DNA from: Paracoccaceae bacterium
GTDB taxonomy: Bacteria > Pseudomonadota > Alphaproteobacteria > Rhodobacterales > Rhodobacteraceae
Assembly: GCA_029265455.1 (NCBI GenBank)
Contig: JAJUJF010000010.1
Location: 1 to 36,345, forward strand
Length of the DNA: 36,345 nt
Reading direction: 5' to 3'
In this document: positions 1-8,173 of the stretch, in pieces
Layout: every line of letters begins with the position of its first letter
Position numbering within the stretch: the stretch's first letter is position 1
The notes under the pieces: generated by a model
Told to the model about the DNA's origin: nothing
The model's database searches: none
The model's input: only the letters and a program-made list of their open reading frames with translations
Translations under genes and position numbers: made by a program

Positions 1-649
1 GCCCACTCGCCGGCATCACGGCCCCGACCGAAGCTTCCCGACACCATCTGCGACCCGCGCCGCCCGCGCATGGCACTGGGAGTGCTAGATAGAATGATTT
101 CCCGAGGAATAATAGCCCCCAGCTTGAATTAGGTATATTCTTCCTTCCTGCCTGCCACTCTCGGCAAATATTCCTCATCCGGCTGAACTTCCCCAACCGC
201 GTTCTCCTTCGCGCCTGCTCCGCGAAATGTCAGTCGGATTGCGCGGCAAGTGGAGGGACACACCACCCTGAGGCGGGGGGACGGGACATCCCGTTCCCGG
301 CCGATGCAACTCGGCCAATTCCCTGCCCCCACGTCGACGGCCCGCCCCTCGACGAGGCCCGGGATCATCACGAGCTTGCCTCGCGGGACACTCACGGCGA
401 TGGAGGCCAATCGATGATGTGGAAGGATGAAATGCCTCCCCCGGCACACGGCAGCCCTGACCGCCAATCACACTTTTTCTGCGCCATCCGGATATCGGCT
501 GGTTCCGTGGCCGGCTCGTTCCCGCATGCCCAGGTCAGGACACATTTCGCAGCCGGGGTGGACCGGCCTCCCCTCCCCTCGCCGCCATGGTATGGTGAGT
601 CCGACGCACCCCGCTCGCCACCGGCCGGTCTCGCATGGGAAGATGCATG
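1..649. other. Region without a supportable gene
   Basis: No reading frame here gives a recognisable protein. Short open stretches exist on both strands, but their translations are arginine-, proline- and serine-rich with no domain, as expected from out-of-frame high-GC DNA. All three forward frames are open at the left edge and close by about position 132, so the tail of an upstream gene cannot be excluded. Positions about 88-150 are clearly more AT-rich than the rest and contain a TATATT hexamer at 134-139, which could be a -10 element, but I see no matching -35. Confidence 0.5.
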
Positions 650-1144
650 ATGGATGATGTTGAACTGAAGCACCTGCGCCGCTCCGTCGAACTCGCGCGA
701 GAGGCACTCGCGGCGGGCGACGAACCCTTCGGCTCGGTCCTCGTCTCCGGGGACGGAAAGGTCCTCGCCGAGGATCGCAACCGCGTGTCCGGAGGCGACC
801 TGACCCGGCACCCGGAATTCGAACTTGCCCGCTGGGCCGCCGCCAACATGACACCCGAGGAACGCGCGCAGGCCACTGTCTACACTTCGGGCGAACATTG
901 CCCGATGTGCGCTGCCGCCCATGCGTGGGTGGGACTTGGGCGTATCGTCTACGCGAGCTCATCGCGCCAGCTCGGCGAATGGCTCGCGGAACTGGGAGTG
1001 CCCGCGTCCCCGGTGCGGCCGTTGCCGATCCAGGAGATCGCTCCCGGCGTCAGGGTGGAAGGACCGGTGCCGGAACTCGCCGACGAGATACGCGAGTTGC
1101 AGCGTCGCTACCACGCGGGCGAAACGGAATCAGGAGGCCGCTGA
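650..1144 (+). CDS. Nucleoside/nucleobase deaminase, CMP/dCMP-deaminase fold
   Basis: A zinc-dependent hydrolytic deaminase of the cytidine deaminase-like superfamily, about 164 residues, cytoplasmic. The zinc site is visible: His54-Pro-Glu56 (ligand and catalytic acid) and the pair Cys84-Pro-Met-Cys87 in the motif TSGEHCPMC. The sequence after the motif (AAAHAWVGLGRIVYA) is closer to guanine deaminase/TadA-like nucleoside deaminases than to cytidine deaminase. The exact substrate (guanine, another purine, or a modified base) cannot be read from sequence. Of several ATGs, 650 is preferred because a GGGAAG stretch (637-642) lies 7 bases upstream; 647 is almost as good. The gene stands alone and converges with the flavin oxidoreductase, with only 36 bases between them. 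Confidence 0.85.
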   Translation: MDDVELKHLRRSVELAREALAAGDEPFGSVLVSGDGKVLAEDRNRVSGGDLTRHPEFELARWAAANMTPEERAQATVYTSGEHCPMCAAAHAWVGLGRIVYASSSRQLGEWLAELGVPASPVRPLPIQEIAPGVRVEGPVPELADEIRELQRRYHAGETESGGR

Positions 1145-1166
1145 ACATCTCGCCCTTGAGGGTGCG

Positions 1167-1195
1167 AGCGGCGGAAGGCCTCAGCTTTCCGCGCT
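1167..1195. terminator. Possible shared terminator hairpin between convergent genes
   Basis: GCGGAA (1171-1176) pairs with TTCCGC (1187-1192). AGC (1167-1169) and GCT (1193-1195) extend the stem after a one-base bulge. The hairpin lies just after the deaminase stop and overlaps the last codons of the convergent OYE gene. There is no T-tract, so function is uncertain. Confidence 0.3.
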
Positions 1196-2299
1196 GCCCT
1201 CGAGGTCGAACAGCGACTGGTACTGCCGTGGCTGCGAGCGCATGTACTGTTCCGGAGCACGCACCTTCGCCCCGAGATGCGCCGCGGCATGCCAGGGCCA
1301 GCGCGGATTGAAGAGGATCGCTCGGGCCAGTGCGACGAGATCCGCATCGCCGGTACCGACGATCGCCTCCGCCTGTTCGTAGCCGGTGATCAGGCCCACC
1401 GCGACCACCGGCATCCTGGTCACCTTTTTCACCGCGCGCGCGAGCGGAACCTGGTAGCTGGGTCCGACCGGGATCTGCTGCCGCGGATCGAGCCCGCCGC
1501 CGGAGACATGGATCGCGTCGCAGCCGTGCGCCTCCAGTGCCTGCGCGAAAGCCCCCGTCTCCTCGATGTTCCAGCCTCCTTCGACCCAGTCGGTGCCGGA
1601 CACCCGCACCGTCACCGGGCGCTCCGCCGGAAAGGCCTCCCGCACTGCGTCGAATACCTCGAGCGGGAAGCGCATCCGGTTATCGAGACTCCCCCCGTAC
1701 CTGTCCTCGCGGCGGTTGGAGAGCGGCGACAGGAACTCGTGGAGCAGATAGCCGTGGGCCGCGTGGATCTGCACCGCGTCGATGCCGATCCGGGCCGCCC
1801 GGCGCGCCGCCTCCGCGAACGCTGTCCGCACACGCGCGAGTCCCTCGTCGTCGAGCGCGACCGGCGGATGGTCCCCCTCCGCATAGGGTACCGGACTTGG
1901 CGCCACCGTCTGCCAGCCATTCGCCGCGCCGGGGGCGATCTGCGCGCCGCCCCGCCAGGGCAGATCGGTCGAGGCCGTGCGGCCGGCATGGGCAAGCTGG
2001 ATGGTGATCGGCATGTCCGACCAGCGGCGCACGCTCTCGAGCGTCCGGGCCATCGCTTCCTCGGTCTCGTCCGACCAGAGTCCGACATCGGCGTAGCTGA
2101 TACGCCCCTCCGGCACCACGGCGGTCGCCTCGATCGTCAGCAAGGCCGCCCCCGACAGGGCAAGATGGCCGAGGTGAATGACATGCCAGTCGGTCATGCA
2201 GCCATCTACCGCCGAATAGGTGCACATCGGCGCGATGACGATGCGATTGGCGAGCTTGAGATTGCCCACCTCGAACGGGCTGAACAGGCTGGGTGACAT
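1181..2299 (-). CDS. NADH:flavin oxidoreductase, Old Yellow Enzyme family (YqjM-like)
   Basis: FMN-dependent ene-reductase of 372 residues, a single TIM barrel reducing activated C=C bonds with NAD(P)H. The start is ATG 2299, giving MSPSLFSPFEVGNLKLANRI, the canonical OYE N-terminus; the frame is open further upstream but that part has no family resemblance and would run into the divergent gene. YqjM-class marks are present: Cys26 and Tyr28 in APMCTYSA, the HAAH substrate-anion pair His179/His182, and the conserved segment around LSNRREDRYGGS. The C-terminal NPRWPWHAA segment is typical of the thermophilic-like/YqjM branch. The physiological substrate is unknown; members are often involved in electrophile or oxidative-stress detoxification. 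Divergent from the IMPACT-family gene. Confidence 0.93.
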   Translation of the reverse strand: MSPSLFSPFEVGNLKLANRIVIAPMCTYSAVDGCMTDWHVIHLGHLALSGAALLTIEATAVVPEGRISYADVGLWSDETEEAMARTLESVRRWSDMPITIQLAHAGRTASTDLPWRGGAQIAPGAANGWQTVAPSPVPYAEGDHPPVALDDEGLARVRTAFAEAARRAARIGIDAVQIHAAHGYLLHEFLSPLSNRREDRYGGSLDNRMRFPLEVFDAVREAFPAERPVTVRVSGTDWVEGGWNIEETGAFAQALEAHGCDAIHVSGGGLDPRQQIPVGPSYQVPLARAVKKVTRMPVVAVGLITGYEQAEAIVGTGDADLVALARAILFNPRWPWHAAAHLGAKVRAPEQYMRSQPRQYQSLFDLEGSAES

Positions 2300-2411
2300 G
2301 AGAGGCTCACGTTGCTGGCAGGGAAGGCAATGACACTTATACCCGAACATTCCGTTTTCCGGCAGCCCTGCCCGCTCGTCCTTCCGCAGACCCTGAGGAA
2401 ATCCAGTCCGA

Positions 2412-2828
2412 ATGTCTGCCTTGAACAGCCGCAGAAGCGGCGATAGCCGGTCCCCCATGCTCGTTCTCGACAACATCATCAGCGACCGCGGTTCGAAATA
2501 CGCCGTCGCCGGCGGCCCTTGCCGGTCCGAGGAGGAAGCGCGGGACTTCGTGCGGGACCTCGCGCGCCGGAAGAAGTTCGCGAGGGCCACTCACCATTCA
2601 TGGGGGCTCCTCACCGACGGCGGCCCGGTCAAGAACGACGATGGCGAAAGCGGCGCCGGCATGGTGATCCTGCGGATGCTGGAGCGCGAGGGACTGCGCA
2701 ATCACGTTGTCGTCGTCACGCGCTGGTACGGTGGCAAGAAGCTCGGCGGCGATCGTTTCCGTCACATCCAGGAGGCGGTACGCATCTACATGAGTCAGGC
2801 CGGCATCACCGCACGCACGGAGGAGTAG
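2412..2828 (+). CDS. IMPACT/YigZ-family (UPF0029) N-terminal-domain protein
   Basis: A 138-residue protein made almost only of the IMPACT N-terminal domain. Recognisable family elements are RATHHSWG near the middle, the acidic DDGESGAGMVIL stretch and VVVVTRWYGGKKLGGDRF. Typical bacterial YigZ proteins are about 200 residues with a second ferredoxin-like domain, which is absent here. The motif after TRWYGG is KKLGGDRF rather than the usual KLGTGGLVRAY, so this is a divergent short form. In eukaryotes IMPACT is a translational (Gcn2) regulator; the bacterial role is unresolved. Start 2412 has GAGGAA (2395-2400) upstream; Met16 (2457) is an alternative, without a clear ribosome site. Confidence 0.8.
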   Translation: MSALNSRRSGDSRSPMLVLDNIISDRGSKYAVAGGPCRSEEEARDFVRDLARRKKFARATHHSWGLLTDGGPVKNDDGESGAGMVILRMLEREGLRNHVVVVTRWYGGKKLGGDRFRHIQEAVRIYMSQAGITARTEE

Positions 2829-2891
2829 GCTCCTGCCTCCTGCAGCACTTTCCGAAGCCGCAGCTTCCTTCATGGAAACGAAATCGTGTTC

Positions 2892-2928
2892 TTGACAGCG
2901 ATCCGGGAGCAGGATTTACGAACGTTCG
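2892..2928 (+). promoter_or_regulatory. Candidate promoter and TetR operator for the efflux operon
   Basis: A perfect TTGACA (2892-2897) is followed after about 16-17 bases by a poor -10 (around 2914-2920). A perfect 10-base palindrome, CGAACGTTCG (2919-2928), overlaps the presumed -10/+1 region. It lies about 28 bases before the TetR start, where an autorepressor would bind. Inference from position and symmetry only. Confidence 0.5.
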
Positions 2929-2955
2929 GATTGAAATGATGCAGAACAGCATGAA

Positions 2956-3540
2956 ATGGGACGCAGACCGACCATCGACCGGAACGCCATAATGGCCGCC
3001 ATCGAGACCGTCATCCATCGCGATGGCGCGGGAGCGGTCAGTGTCGGCGCCATCGCACGCGAAGCGGGAATCAGCAAGGCGAGCGTGCTCTACGATTACG
3101 GCAACCGCAGCGCGCTTCTCGCCGCGTATGTCGAGCGCTGGCTCGAGGCGCGCAAGGCTGCCATCACCGCGCGGGCCGAACGCGCGGGAACGGAACCGGA
3201 TGCCTGGCTGACTGCCCTCCTCGCGGTGGCGGGGGATGTCCCGTCGGAGCAGAAACGTTCCTGCGCGCTCGTCCTCAGCGCCTCCCTTGCCGAGAGCGAG
3301 GAGAGCCGCGCGCTGGCACGAAACGCCTTCGCGGAAGACCTCGCCCGTGTCCGCAACGAAGCGGCACGGCCGCGGAGCGCGATGCTCGCCTTTCTTGCCC
3401 TCGCCGGGCTGCAGGCTCTGGAATACAACGGCTTCCATCATTTCTCGGTCGAGGAGCGGCAGGCGATTCTTCGTGATATCGCCGTCCTCGCCAGGACCGA
3501 GCTCGCGCCCGCGAACAACGAACTGGAAACAGCCCCATGA
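2956..3540 (+). CDS. TetR-family transcriptional regulator of the RND operon
   Basis: A 194-residue TetR/AcrR-type repressor. The N-terminal HTH covers about residues 10-55 (SVGAIAREAGISKASVLYDY), followed by an all-helical ligand-binding and dimerisation region. The start ATG at 2956 gives the usual short basic lead (MGRRPTID). The stop overlaps the start of the periplasmic adaptor gene by four bases (ATGA), so it is translationally coupled to the pump it probably controls. A candidate operator palindrome lies at 2919-2928. The inducer is unknown, as expected for the variable C-terminal domain. Confidence 0.92.
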   Translation: MGRRPTIDRNAIMAAIETVIHRDGAGAVSVGAIAREAGISKASVLYDYGNRSALLAAYVERWLEARKAAITARAERAGTEPDAWLTALLAVAGDVPSEQKRSCALVLSASLAESEESRALARNAFAEDLARVRNEAARPRSAMLAFLALAGLQALEYNGFHHFSVEERQAILRDIAVLARTELAPANNELETAP

Positions 3541-4703
3541 ACGTGACGTTTCGCCCCGGGTTCCTCGCCATGGCGACGATTCTCCTCGCCGCGGCCATTC
3601 CCGTCTCCGCCCAGGAAGAGCCCGCGCTGCCACCGACTCCCGTCAGCGTCGTGACGCTCACCCCGGAGCCGCTGCCGGTGATCAGCGACCTTCCCGGCCG
3701 GATCGCGGCGACGCGAACGGCCGAGGTGCGTCCGCGCGTCTCCGGCATCGTCATCGAGCGGGTCTTCGAACAGGGGAGCATCGTCGAGGAGGGCGACGTC
3801 CTCTACCGGATCGACCCCGCCCAGTTCCGGGTGCGGGTGGCGAGCGCCGAGGCGACGCTCGCACGCGCCCGGGCCGCGCTTCGCGATGCCGAGAACAAGC
3901 TCGCCCGGCAGGAGCGACTGCGCGAACGCGATGTTTCCGCGGAGATCCAGCTCGAGAACGCGCTCACCGCCAAGGCCGTGGCGGAAGCCGACGTCGCGAT
4001 CGCCGAGGCGAATCTCGCGGAGGCACAGCTCAACCTCGACTATACCGAGGTGAAGGCGCCGATCTCCGGCACGATCGGCCGGGCGCTGGTGACGGAAGGG
4101 GCGCTCGTCACGGCCCAGAACGACGTGATGGCGCGGATCCAGCAGTTCGATCCCGTCTATGCCGATTTCACCCAGTCCTCGGCCGAGTTGCGGCGGCTGC
4201 GCCAGGCCCTTGCCACCGGCGAGCTCACCGCCACCTCGCCGAACGAGGCCAGCGTCCAGCTCTTCTTCGACGACGGCGAGGTCTACCAGCACTCGGGCCG
4301 CCTGCTGTTCTCCGAGGCGACGGTCGATGCCACCACCGGCCAGGTGACGCTCCGCGGCGAGTTCCCCAACCCGAACGGCGAGCTTCTGCCCGGTCTCTAC
4401 GTGCGCGTTCGCGTCGAGCAGGCGGTGCGCGACGACGCGCTCGCGATCCCGCAGATGTCGGTGCTTCGTGACGCACAGGGCAATCCGCAGGTCTATGTCG
4501 TGCGCGAGGACGACACGGTGGAACTGCGCAACATCCGCCTCGGCCGGAGCTTCGGCAACCGCTGGATCGTCGAGGAGGGACTTGCCCCCGGCGAGCGGGT
4601 CGTCGTCGCCGGCACGCAGAAGATCTTCCCCGATGCCCGGGTCGCGCCCGAACCATGGCGCCAGGCCAGGGCCGACGCCGAACCGGCCCCGCAGGCGCGC
4701 TGA
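3537..4703 (+). CDS. RND efflux periplasmic adaptor (membrane fusion protein, AcrA/MexA type)
   Basis: A 388-residue periplasmic adaptor linking an inner-membrane RND pump to an outer-membrane channel. Residues 1-25 are a signal peptide (cleavage near VSA|QEE); no lipobox cysteine is present, unlike AcrA. The HlyD-family pattern follows: a barrel-sandwich half with EVRPRVSGIVIERVFEQGS, a helical hairpin rich in Ala/Glu/Arg (about residues 98-165), the second lipoyl half (VKAPISGTIGRALVTEGA) and C-terminal beta-barrel/membrane-proximal domains. It is coupled to the upstream TetR gene (ATGA overlap), and the pump gene starts 12 bases downstream. Confidence 0.95.
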   Translation: MNVTFRPGFLAMATILLAAAIPVSAQEEPALPPTPVSVVTLTPEPLPVISDLPGRIAATRTAEVRPRVSGIVIERVFEQGSIVEEGDVLYRIDPAQFRVRVASAEATLARARAALRDAENKLARQERLRERDVSAEIQLENALTAKAVAEADVAIAEANLAEAQLNLDYTEVKAPISGTIGRALVTEGALVTAQNDVMARIQQFDPVYADFTQSSAELRRLRQALATGELTATSPNEASVQLFFDDGEVYQHSGRLLFSEATVDATTGQVTLRGEFPNPNGELLPGLYVRVRVEQAVRDDALAIPQMSVLRDAQGNPQVYVVREDDTVELRNIRLGRSFGNRWIVEEGLAPGERVVVAGTQKIFPDARVAPEPWRQARADAEPAPQAR

Positions 4704-4714
4704 GGAAACAGCCC

Positions 4715-7700
4715 ATGCCCCAGTTCTTCATTCGCCGGCCCGTGTTCGCATGGGTGGTCGCGATCTTCATCTGCATCGCCGGCCTCCTCGCGCTGCCGGG
4801 ACTGCCGATCTCGCAATATCCGAAGGTCGCACCTCCGCAGATCCAGATCATGACCTTCTACACCGGTGCCACGCCGGAGGAGATGTATCAGTCGGTGGCC
4901 CAGCCCATCGAGGAGGAGCTGAACGGGATCAACGGCATCCAGTATTTCCAGTCGACCTCCGACACCTCCGGCCTGATCCAGATCACCGCGACCTTCGCGC
5001 CCGGCACCGATGTCGGCACCGCGCAGGTCGACGTGCAGAACGCGGTGGCGCGGGTCGAGCCGCGCCTTCCCACCGCCGTCGTCAACCAGGGCATCGAGGT
5101 GCGGGAGGCGGGCGCCGGCTTCCTCCTTTTGGTCTCGCTCATCTCGACGGACGGCCGCACGAGCGTCACCGAACTCGGCGACTATCTCAACCGCAACGTC
5201 GTCGGCGAGCTCCGCCGCATCGACGGCGTCGGCAACGCCCAGGTCTTCGCCGCCGAACGCGCGATGCGCATCTGGCTCGATCCTGACAGGCTCACCGGCC
5301 TCAACCTCTCCTCGAACGATGTCGTTGCCGCGATCCGCGCCCAGAACGCGCAGGTGGCGGCGGGCGCGGTGGGGGCCTCGCCCAATCCGATCGACCAGCA
5401 GCTCACCGCCACCGTGCTGGTGAAGGGGCAGCTCTCGGACGAGGAGGCCTTCGGCGAGATCATCCTGCGGGCCAACGAGGACGGCTCCACCGTGCTCCTG
5501 CGCGACGTGGCGCGGATCGAGGCCGGAAGCGAGAACTACAACTTCGGCTCGCGGCTCAACGGCCAGCCCGCCGTCGGCGTCGGGGTCCAGCTCTCGGCCA
5601 CCGGCAACGCGCTCGCGACCTCCGAGGCCATCCGCGACAAGATGGAGGAGCTTTCCGCGTTCTTCCCCGAGGGCATCGCCTACGAGATCCCCTACGACAC
5701 CTCGCCCTTCGTCGCGGCCTCGATCGAGAAGGTGGTGCACACGCTCGTCGAGGCGGTGGTGCTCGTCTTCCTGGTGATGTTCCTGTTCCTGCAGAACTTC
5801 CGCTACACGATCATCCCCACCCTCGTTGTGCCGATCGCGCTCCTCGGCACGCTCGCGGTGATGTATGCGGCGGGATTCTCGATCAACGTGCTCACCATGT
5901 TCGCGATGGTGCTCTCCATCGGCATTCTCGTCGATGACGCCATCGTCGTCATCGAGAATGTCGAACGGATCATGGCGACCGAGGGCCTGCCGCCGAGGGA
6001 GGCGACGCAGAAGGCGATGCGCCAGATCACCGGCGCGATCATCGGCATCACGCTCGTGCTTTCGGCCGTGTTCATCCCGATGGCCTTCTTCCCCGGCTCA
6101 ACCGGCGTCATCTACCGCCAGTTCGCGCTGACGATGTCGGTCTCGATCCTGTTCTCGGCCTTCCTCGCGCTGACGCTCACGCCGGCGCTCTGCGCCACCT
6201 TCCTGAAGCCGATCCCGGAGGGCCACCACGAGAAGAAGGGCTTCTTCGGCTGGTTCAACCGTGCCTTCAGCCGCACGACCCAGGCCTACGGAAACGGCGT
6301 GCGCGGATTCGTCCGCCGGCCCCTGCCGGTGCTCGCCGTCTATCTCGTCATCTGCGGCGCGACCGCTCTTGGCTTCACGTCGCTGCCGACCTCGTTCCTG
6401 CCCAACGAGGACCAGGGCTTCATCATCACCGATGTCCAGACCCCGGCCGCGGCCTCCGCGAACCGCACCATCCAGGTGATCGAGGCGGCCGAGGAGGTCT
6501 ATGCCGAAATGCCCGAGGTCGCCGACATCACCAGCATCGAGGGTTTCTCCTTCTCCGGCGCGGGCGCCAACGCGGGGCTGATGTTCACCACCTTCACCGA
6601 CTGGGCAGAGCGCGACCGCTCGGCGCAGGAGATCGCCGCCGACGCCAACGGCCGGTTCCTCGGCTTCCAGGACGGCCAGCTCTTCGCCCTGTCGCCGCCC
6701 GCCATTTCCGGCTTCGGCACCGCGACCGGCTTCAGCTTCCGCCTCCAGGACCGCACCGGCCACGGGCAGCAGGCGCTGCAGGCTGCGGCCCAGCAGCTCA
6801 TTGCCGCGGCGTCGGAAAGCGGGGTCGTCACCGGCCTGCGCATCGAGGGCCTGCCCGAGGCCGCCCAGGTCGTGCTCCAGATCGACCGCGAGAAGGCCAA
6901 CACCTTCGGCGTCACCTTCGCCGACATCTCGGCGACGATCTCGCAATATCTCGGTTCGGCCTATGTCAACGACTTCCCGAACCAGGGGCGGATGCAGCGC
7001 GTCGTCGTCCAGGCCGACGAGAGTGCCCGGATGCAGGCCGAGGATCTCCTCGACCTCACCGTGCGCAACAGCCGGGGCGGCATGGTGCCCTTCTCCTCCT
7101 TCGCAAGCGTCGACTGGGTGCGCGGGCCGGCGCAGGTCGTCGGCTACAACGCCTATCCCGCGATCCGCATCGCCGGCGAGGCCGCGCCCGGCTATTCCAC
7201 GGGCGCCGCGATCGCCGAGATGGAGCGGCTCGCGGCGGAGCTTCCCCAGGGCTTCGGCTATGAATGGACAGGCCAGTCGCTCGAGGAGATCCTGTCCGGC
7301 AACCAGGCGCCGATGCTCTTCGGCATGTCGATCCTCTTCGTGTTCCTGCTGCTTGCCGCCCTCTACGAGAGCTGGTCGATCCCGATCTCGGTGATGATGG
7401 TGGTGCCGCTCGGCGTGATCGGCTGCATCGCGGCGGTAATGCTGCGCGACATGCCGAACGACGTCTACTTCAAGGTGGGGCTGATCGCGATCATCGGGCT
7501 TTCCGCCAAGAACGCGATCCTGATCGTCGAATTCGCGCGGGAGCTGCTCGAACAGGGCAAGGGCCTGCGCCACGCGGCGGTCGCGGCGGCGAAACTGCGC
7601 TTCCGCCCGATCCTGATGACCTCGCTTGCCTTCACCCTCGGCGTCGTGCCGCTCGCGATCGCCACCGGGCCGTCGGCGGCGAGCCAGAACGCGATCGGCA

Positions 7701-7837
7701 CCGGCGTGATCGGCGGCATGCTCTCGGCGACCCTGCTGGCCATCTTCTTCGTGCCGGTGTTCTTCATCATCGTGCTCGGCCTCTCCCGGCGCCGGAAGCG
7801 GACGAGGACGAAGGAGACGGAAACCCAGACCGCCTGA
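4715..7837 (+). CDS. RND multidrug efflux permease, HAE1 family (AcrB/MexB-like)
   Basis: A 1040-residue proton-driven exporter of hydrophobic/amphiphilic compounds, full length for AcrB homologues. The start ATG 4715 gives MPQFFIRRPVFAWVV, the standard HAE1 N-terminus, with a GAGGAAA ribosome site; an upstream in-frame ATG (4655) lies inside the adaptor gene and is rejected. The proton-relay residues are present: Asp407-Asp408 in GILVDDAIVVIENV (the same numbers as E. coli AcrB) and Lys932 in LSAKNAILIVEFA (AcrB Lys940). The two periplasmic porter/docking loops and 12 transmembrane segments follow the family pattern. No outer-membrane factor gene follows; a TolC/OprM-type partner must come from elsewhere. 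Confidence 0.97.
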   Translation: MPQFFIRRPVFAWVVAIFICIAGLLALPGLPISQYPKVAPPQIQIMTFYTGATPEEMYQSVAQPIEEELNGINGIQYFQSTSDTSGLIQITATFAPGTDVGTAQVDVQNAVARVEPRLPTAVVNQGIEVREAGAGFLLLVSLISTDGRTSVTELGDYLNRNVVGELRRIDGVGNAQVFAAERAMRIWLDPDRLTGLNLSSNDVVAAIRAQNAQVAAGAVGASPNPIDQQLTATVLVKGQLSDEEAFGEIILRANEDGSTVLLRDVARIEAGSENYNFGSRLNGQPAVGVGVQLSATGNALATSEAIRDKMEELSAFFPEGIAYEIPYDTSPFVAASIEKVVHTLVEAVVLVFLVMFLFLQNFRYTIIPTLVVPIALLGTLAVMYAAGFSINVLTMFAMVLSIGILVDDAIVVIENVERIMATEGLPPREATQKAMRQITGAIIGITLVLSAVFIPMAFFPGSTGVIYRQFALTMSVSILFSAFLALTLTPALCATFLKPIPEGHHEKKGFFGWFNRAFSRTTQAYGNGVRGFVRRPLPVLAVYLVICGATALGFTSLPTSFLPNEDQGFIITDVQTPAAASANRTIQVIEAAEEVYAEMPEVADITSIEGFSFSGAGANAGLMFTTFTDWAERDRSAQEIAADANGRFLGFQDGQLFALSPPAISGFGTATGFSFRLQDRTGHGQQALQAAAQQLIAAASESGVVTGLRIEGLPEAAQVVLQIDREKANTFGVTFADISATISQYLGSAYVNDFPNQGRMQRVVVQADESARMQAEDLLDLTVRNSRGGMVPFSSFASVDWVRGPAQVVGYNAYPAIRIAGEAAPGYSTGAAIAEMERLAAELPQGFGYEWTGQSLEEILSGNQAPMLFGMSILFVFLLLAALYESWSIPISVMMVVPLGVIGCIAAVMLRDMPNDVYFKVGLIAIIGLSAKNAILIVEFARELLEQGKGLRHAAVAAAKLRFRPILMTSLAFTLGVVPLAIATGPSAASQNAIGTGVIGGMLSATLLAIFFVPVFFIIVLGLSRRRKRTRTKETETQTA

Positions 7838-7861
7838 CCACGGGCCGTACGCCACCTGCCC

Positions 7862-7897
7862 TTGCGCCGCCCCGGCTTCCCGCCTCGGGCGGCGCAA
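7862..7897 (+). terminator. Hairpin terminator after the RND operon
   Basis: A perfect 11-base inverted repeat, TTGCGCCGCCC (7862-7872) and GGGCGGCGCAA (7887-7897), with a 14-base loop, 24 bases after the pump stop codon. It is followed by only a short T run (TGTTT), so termination may be inefficient or Rho-assisted. Confidence 0.6.
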
Positions 7898-8060
7898 TGT
7901 TTCGGAGCAGGCGATCGGCGGTTTTTCCCCTCAACCCGCGGAACGACACTCCCACTCCCGGCGAAGCTCCGAAACGATGGAAATTCCACGGCTTCCCGCG
8001 GGAGCAGGCAGCATCAACCTCACACGCTCCTGTTGAACCTTACGGAGCAAGGGCGCCATT

Positions 8061-8079
8061 ATTCTCACATTGTGAAAAT
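8061..8079. promoter_or_regulatory. Candidate IclR operator (19-base palindrome)
   Basis: The segment has dyad symmetry: ATTCTCACA and TGTGAAAAT flank a central T, with eight of nine positions complementary; the core TCACA-T-TGTGA is perfect. It lies about 95 bases before the IclR start, in an AT-richer part of an otherwise empty gap (7838-8173) that also holds the RND terminator at 7862-7897. The TATTAC just downstream (8084-8089) could be a -10 element. Size, symmetry and position fit an autoregulatory IclR site; this is inference. Confidence 0.5.
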
Positions 8080-8173
8080 GTGCTATTACAGTGTCGGCAT
8101 TCCTTTGACTCAGTGAGGATCCTGACGCACATTCCCCGCAAGACGAAAACTCGCACTGCCGAAGGGAGCGGCG

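Noticed and set aside
129-467. Minus-strand open frame of 112 codons near the left end
   Set aside because: Its translation has no domain, is compositionally odd and has no ribosome site; likely chance in high-GC DNA.
6098-7897. 599-codon open frame antisense to the RND pump
   Set aside because: Arg/Gly/His-rich mirror of a strong coding gene; typical antisense artefact of GC-biased third positions.
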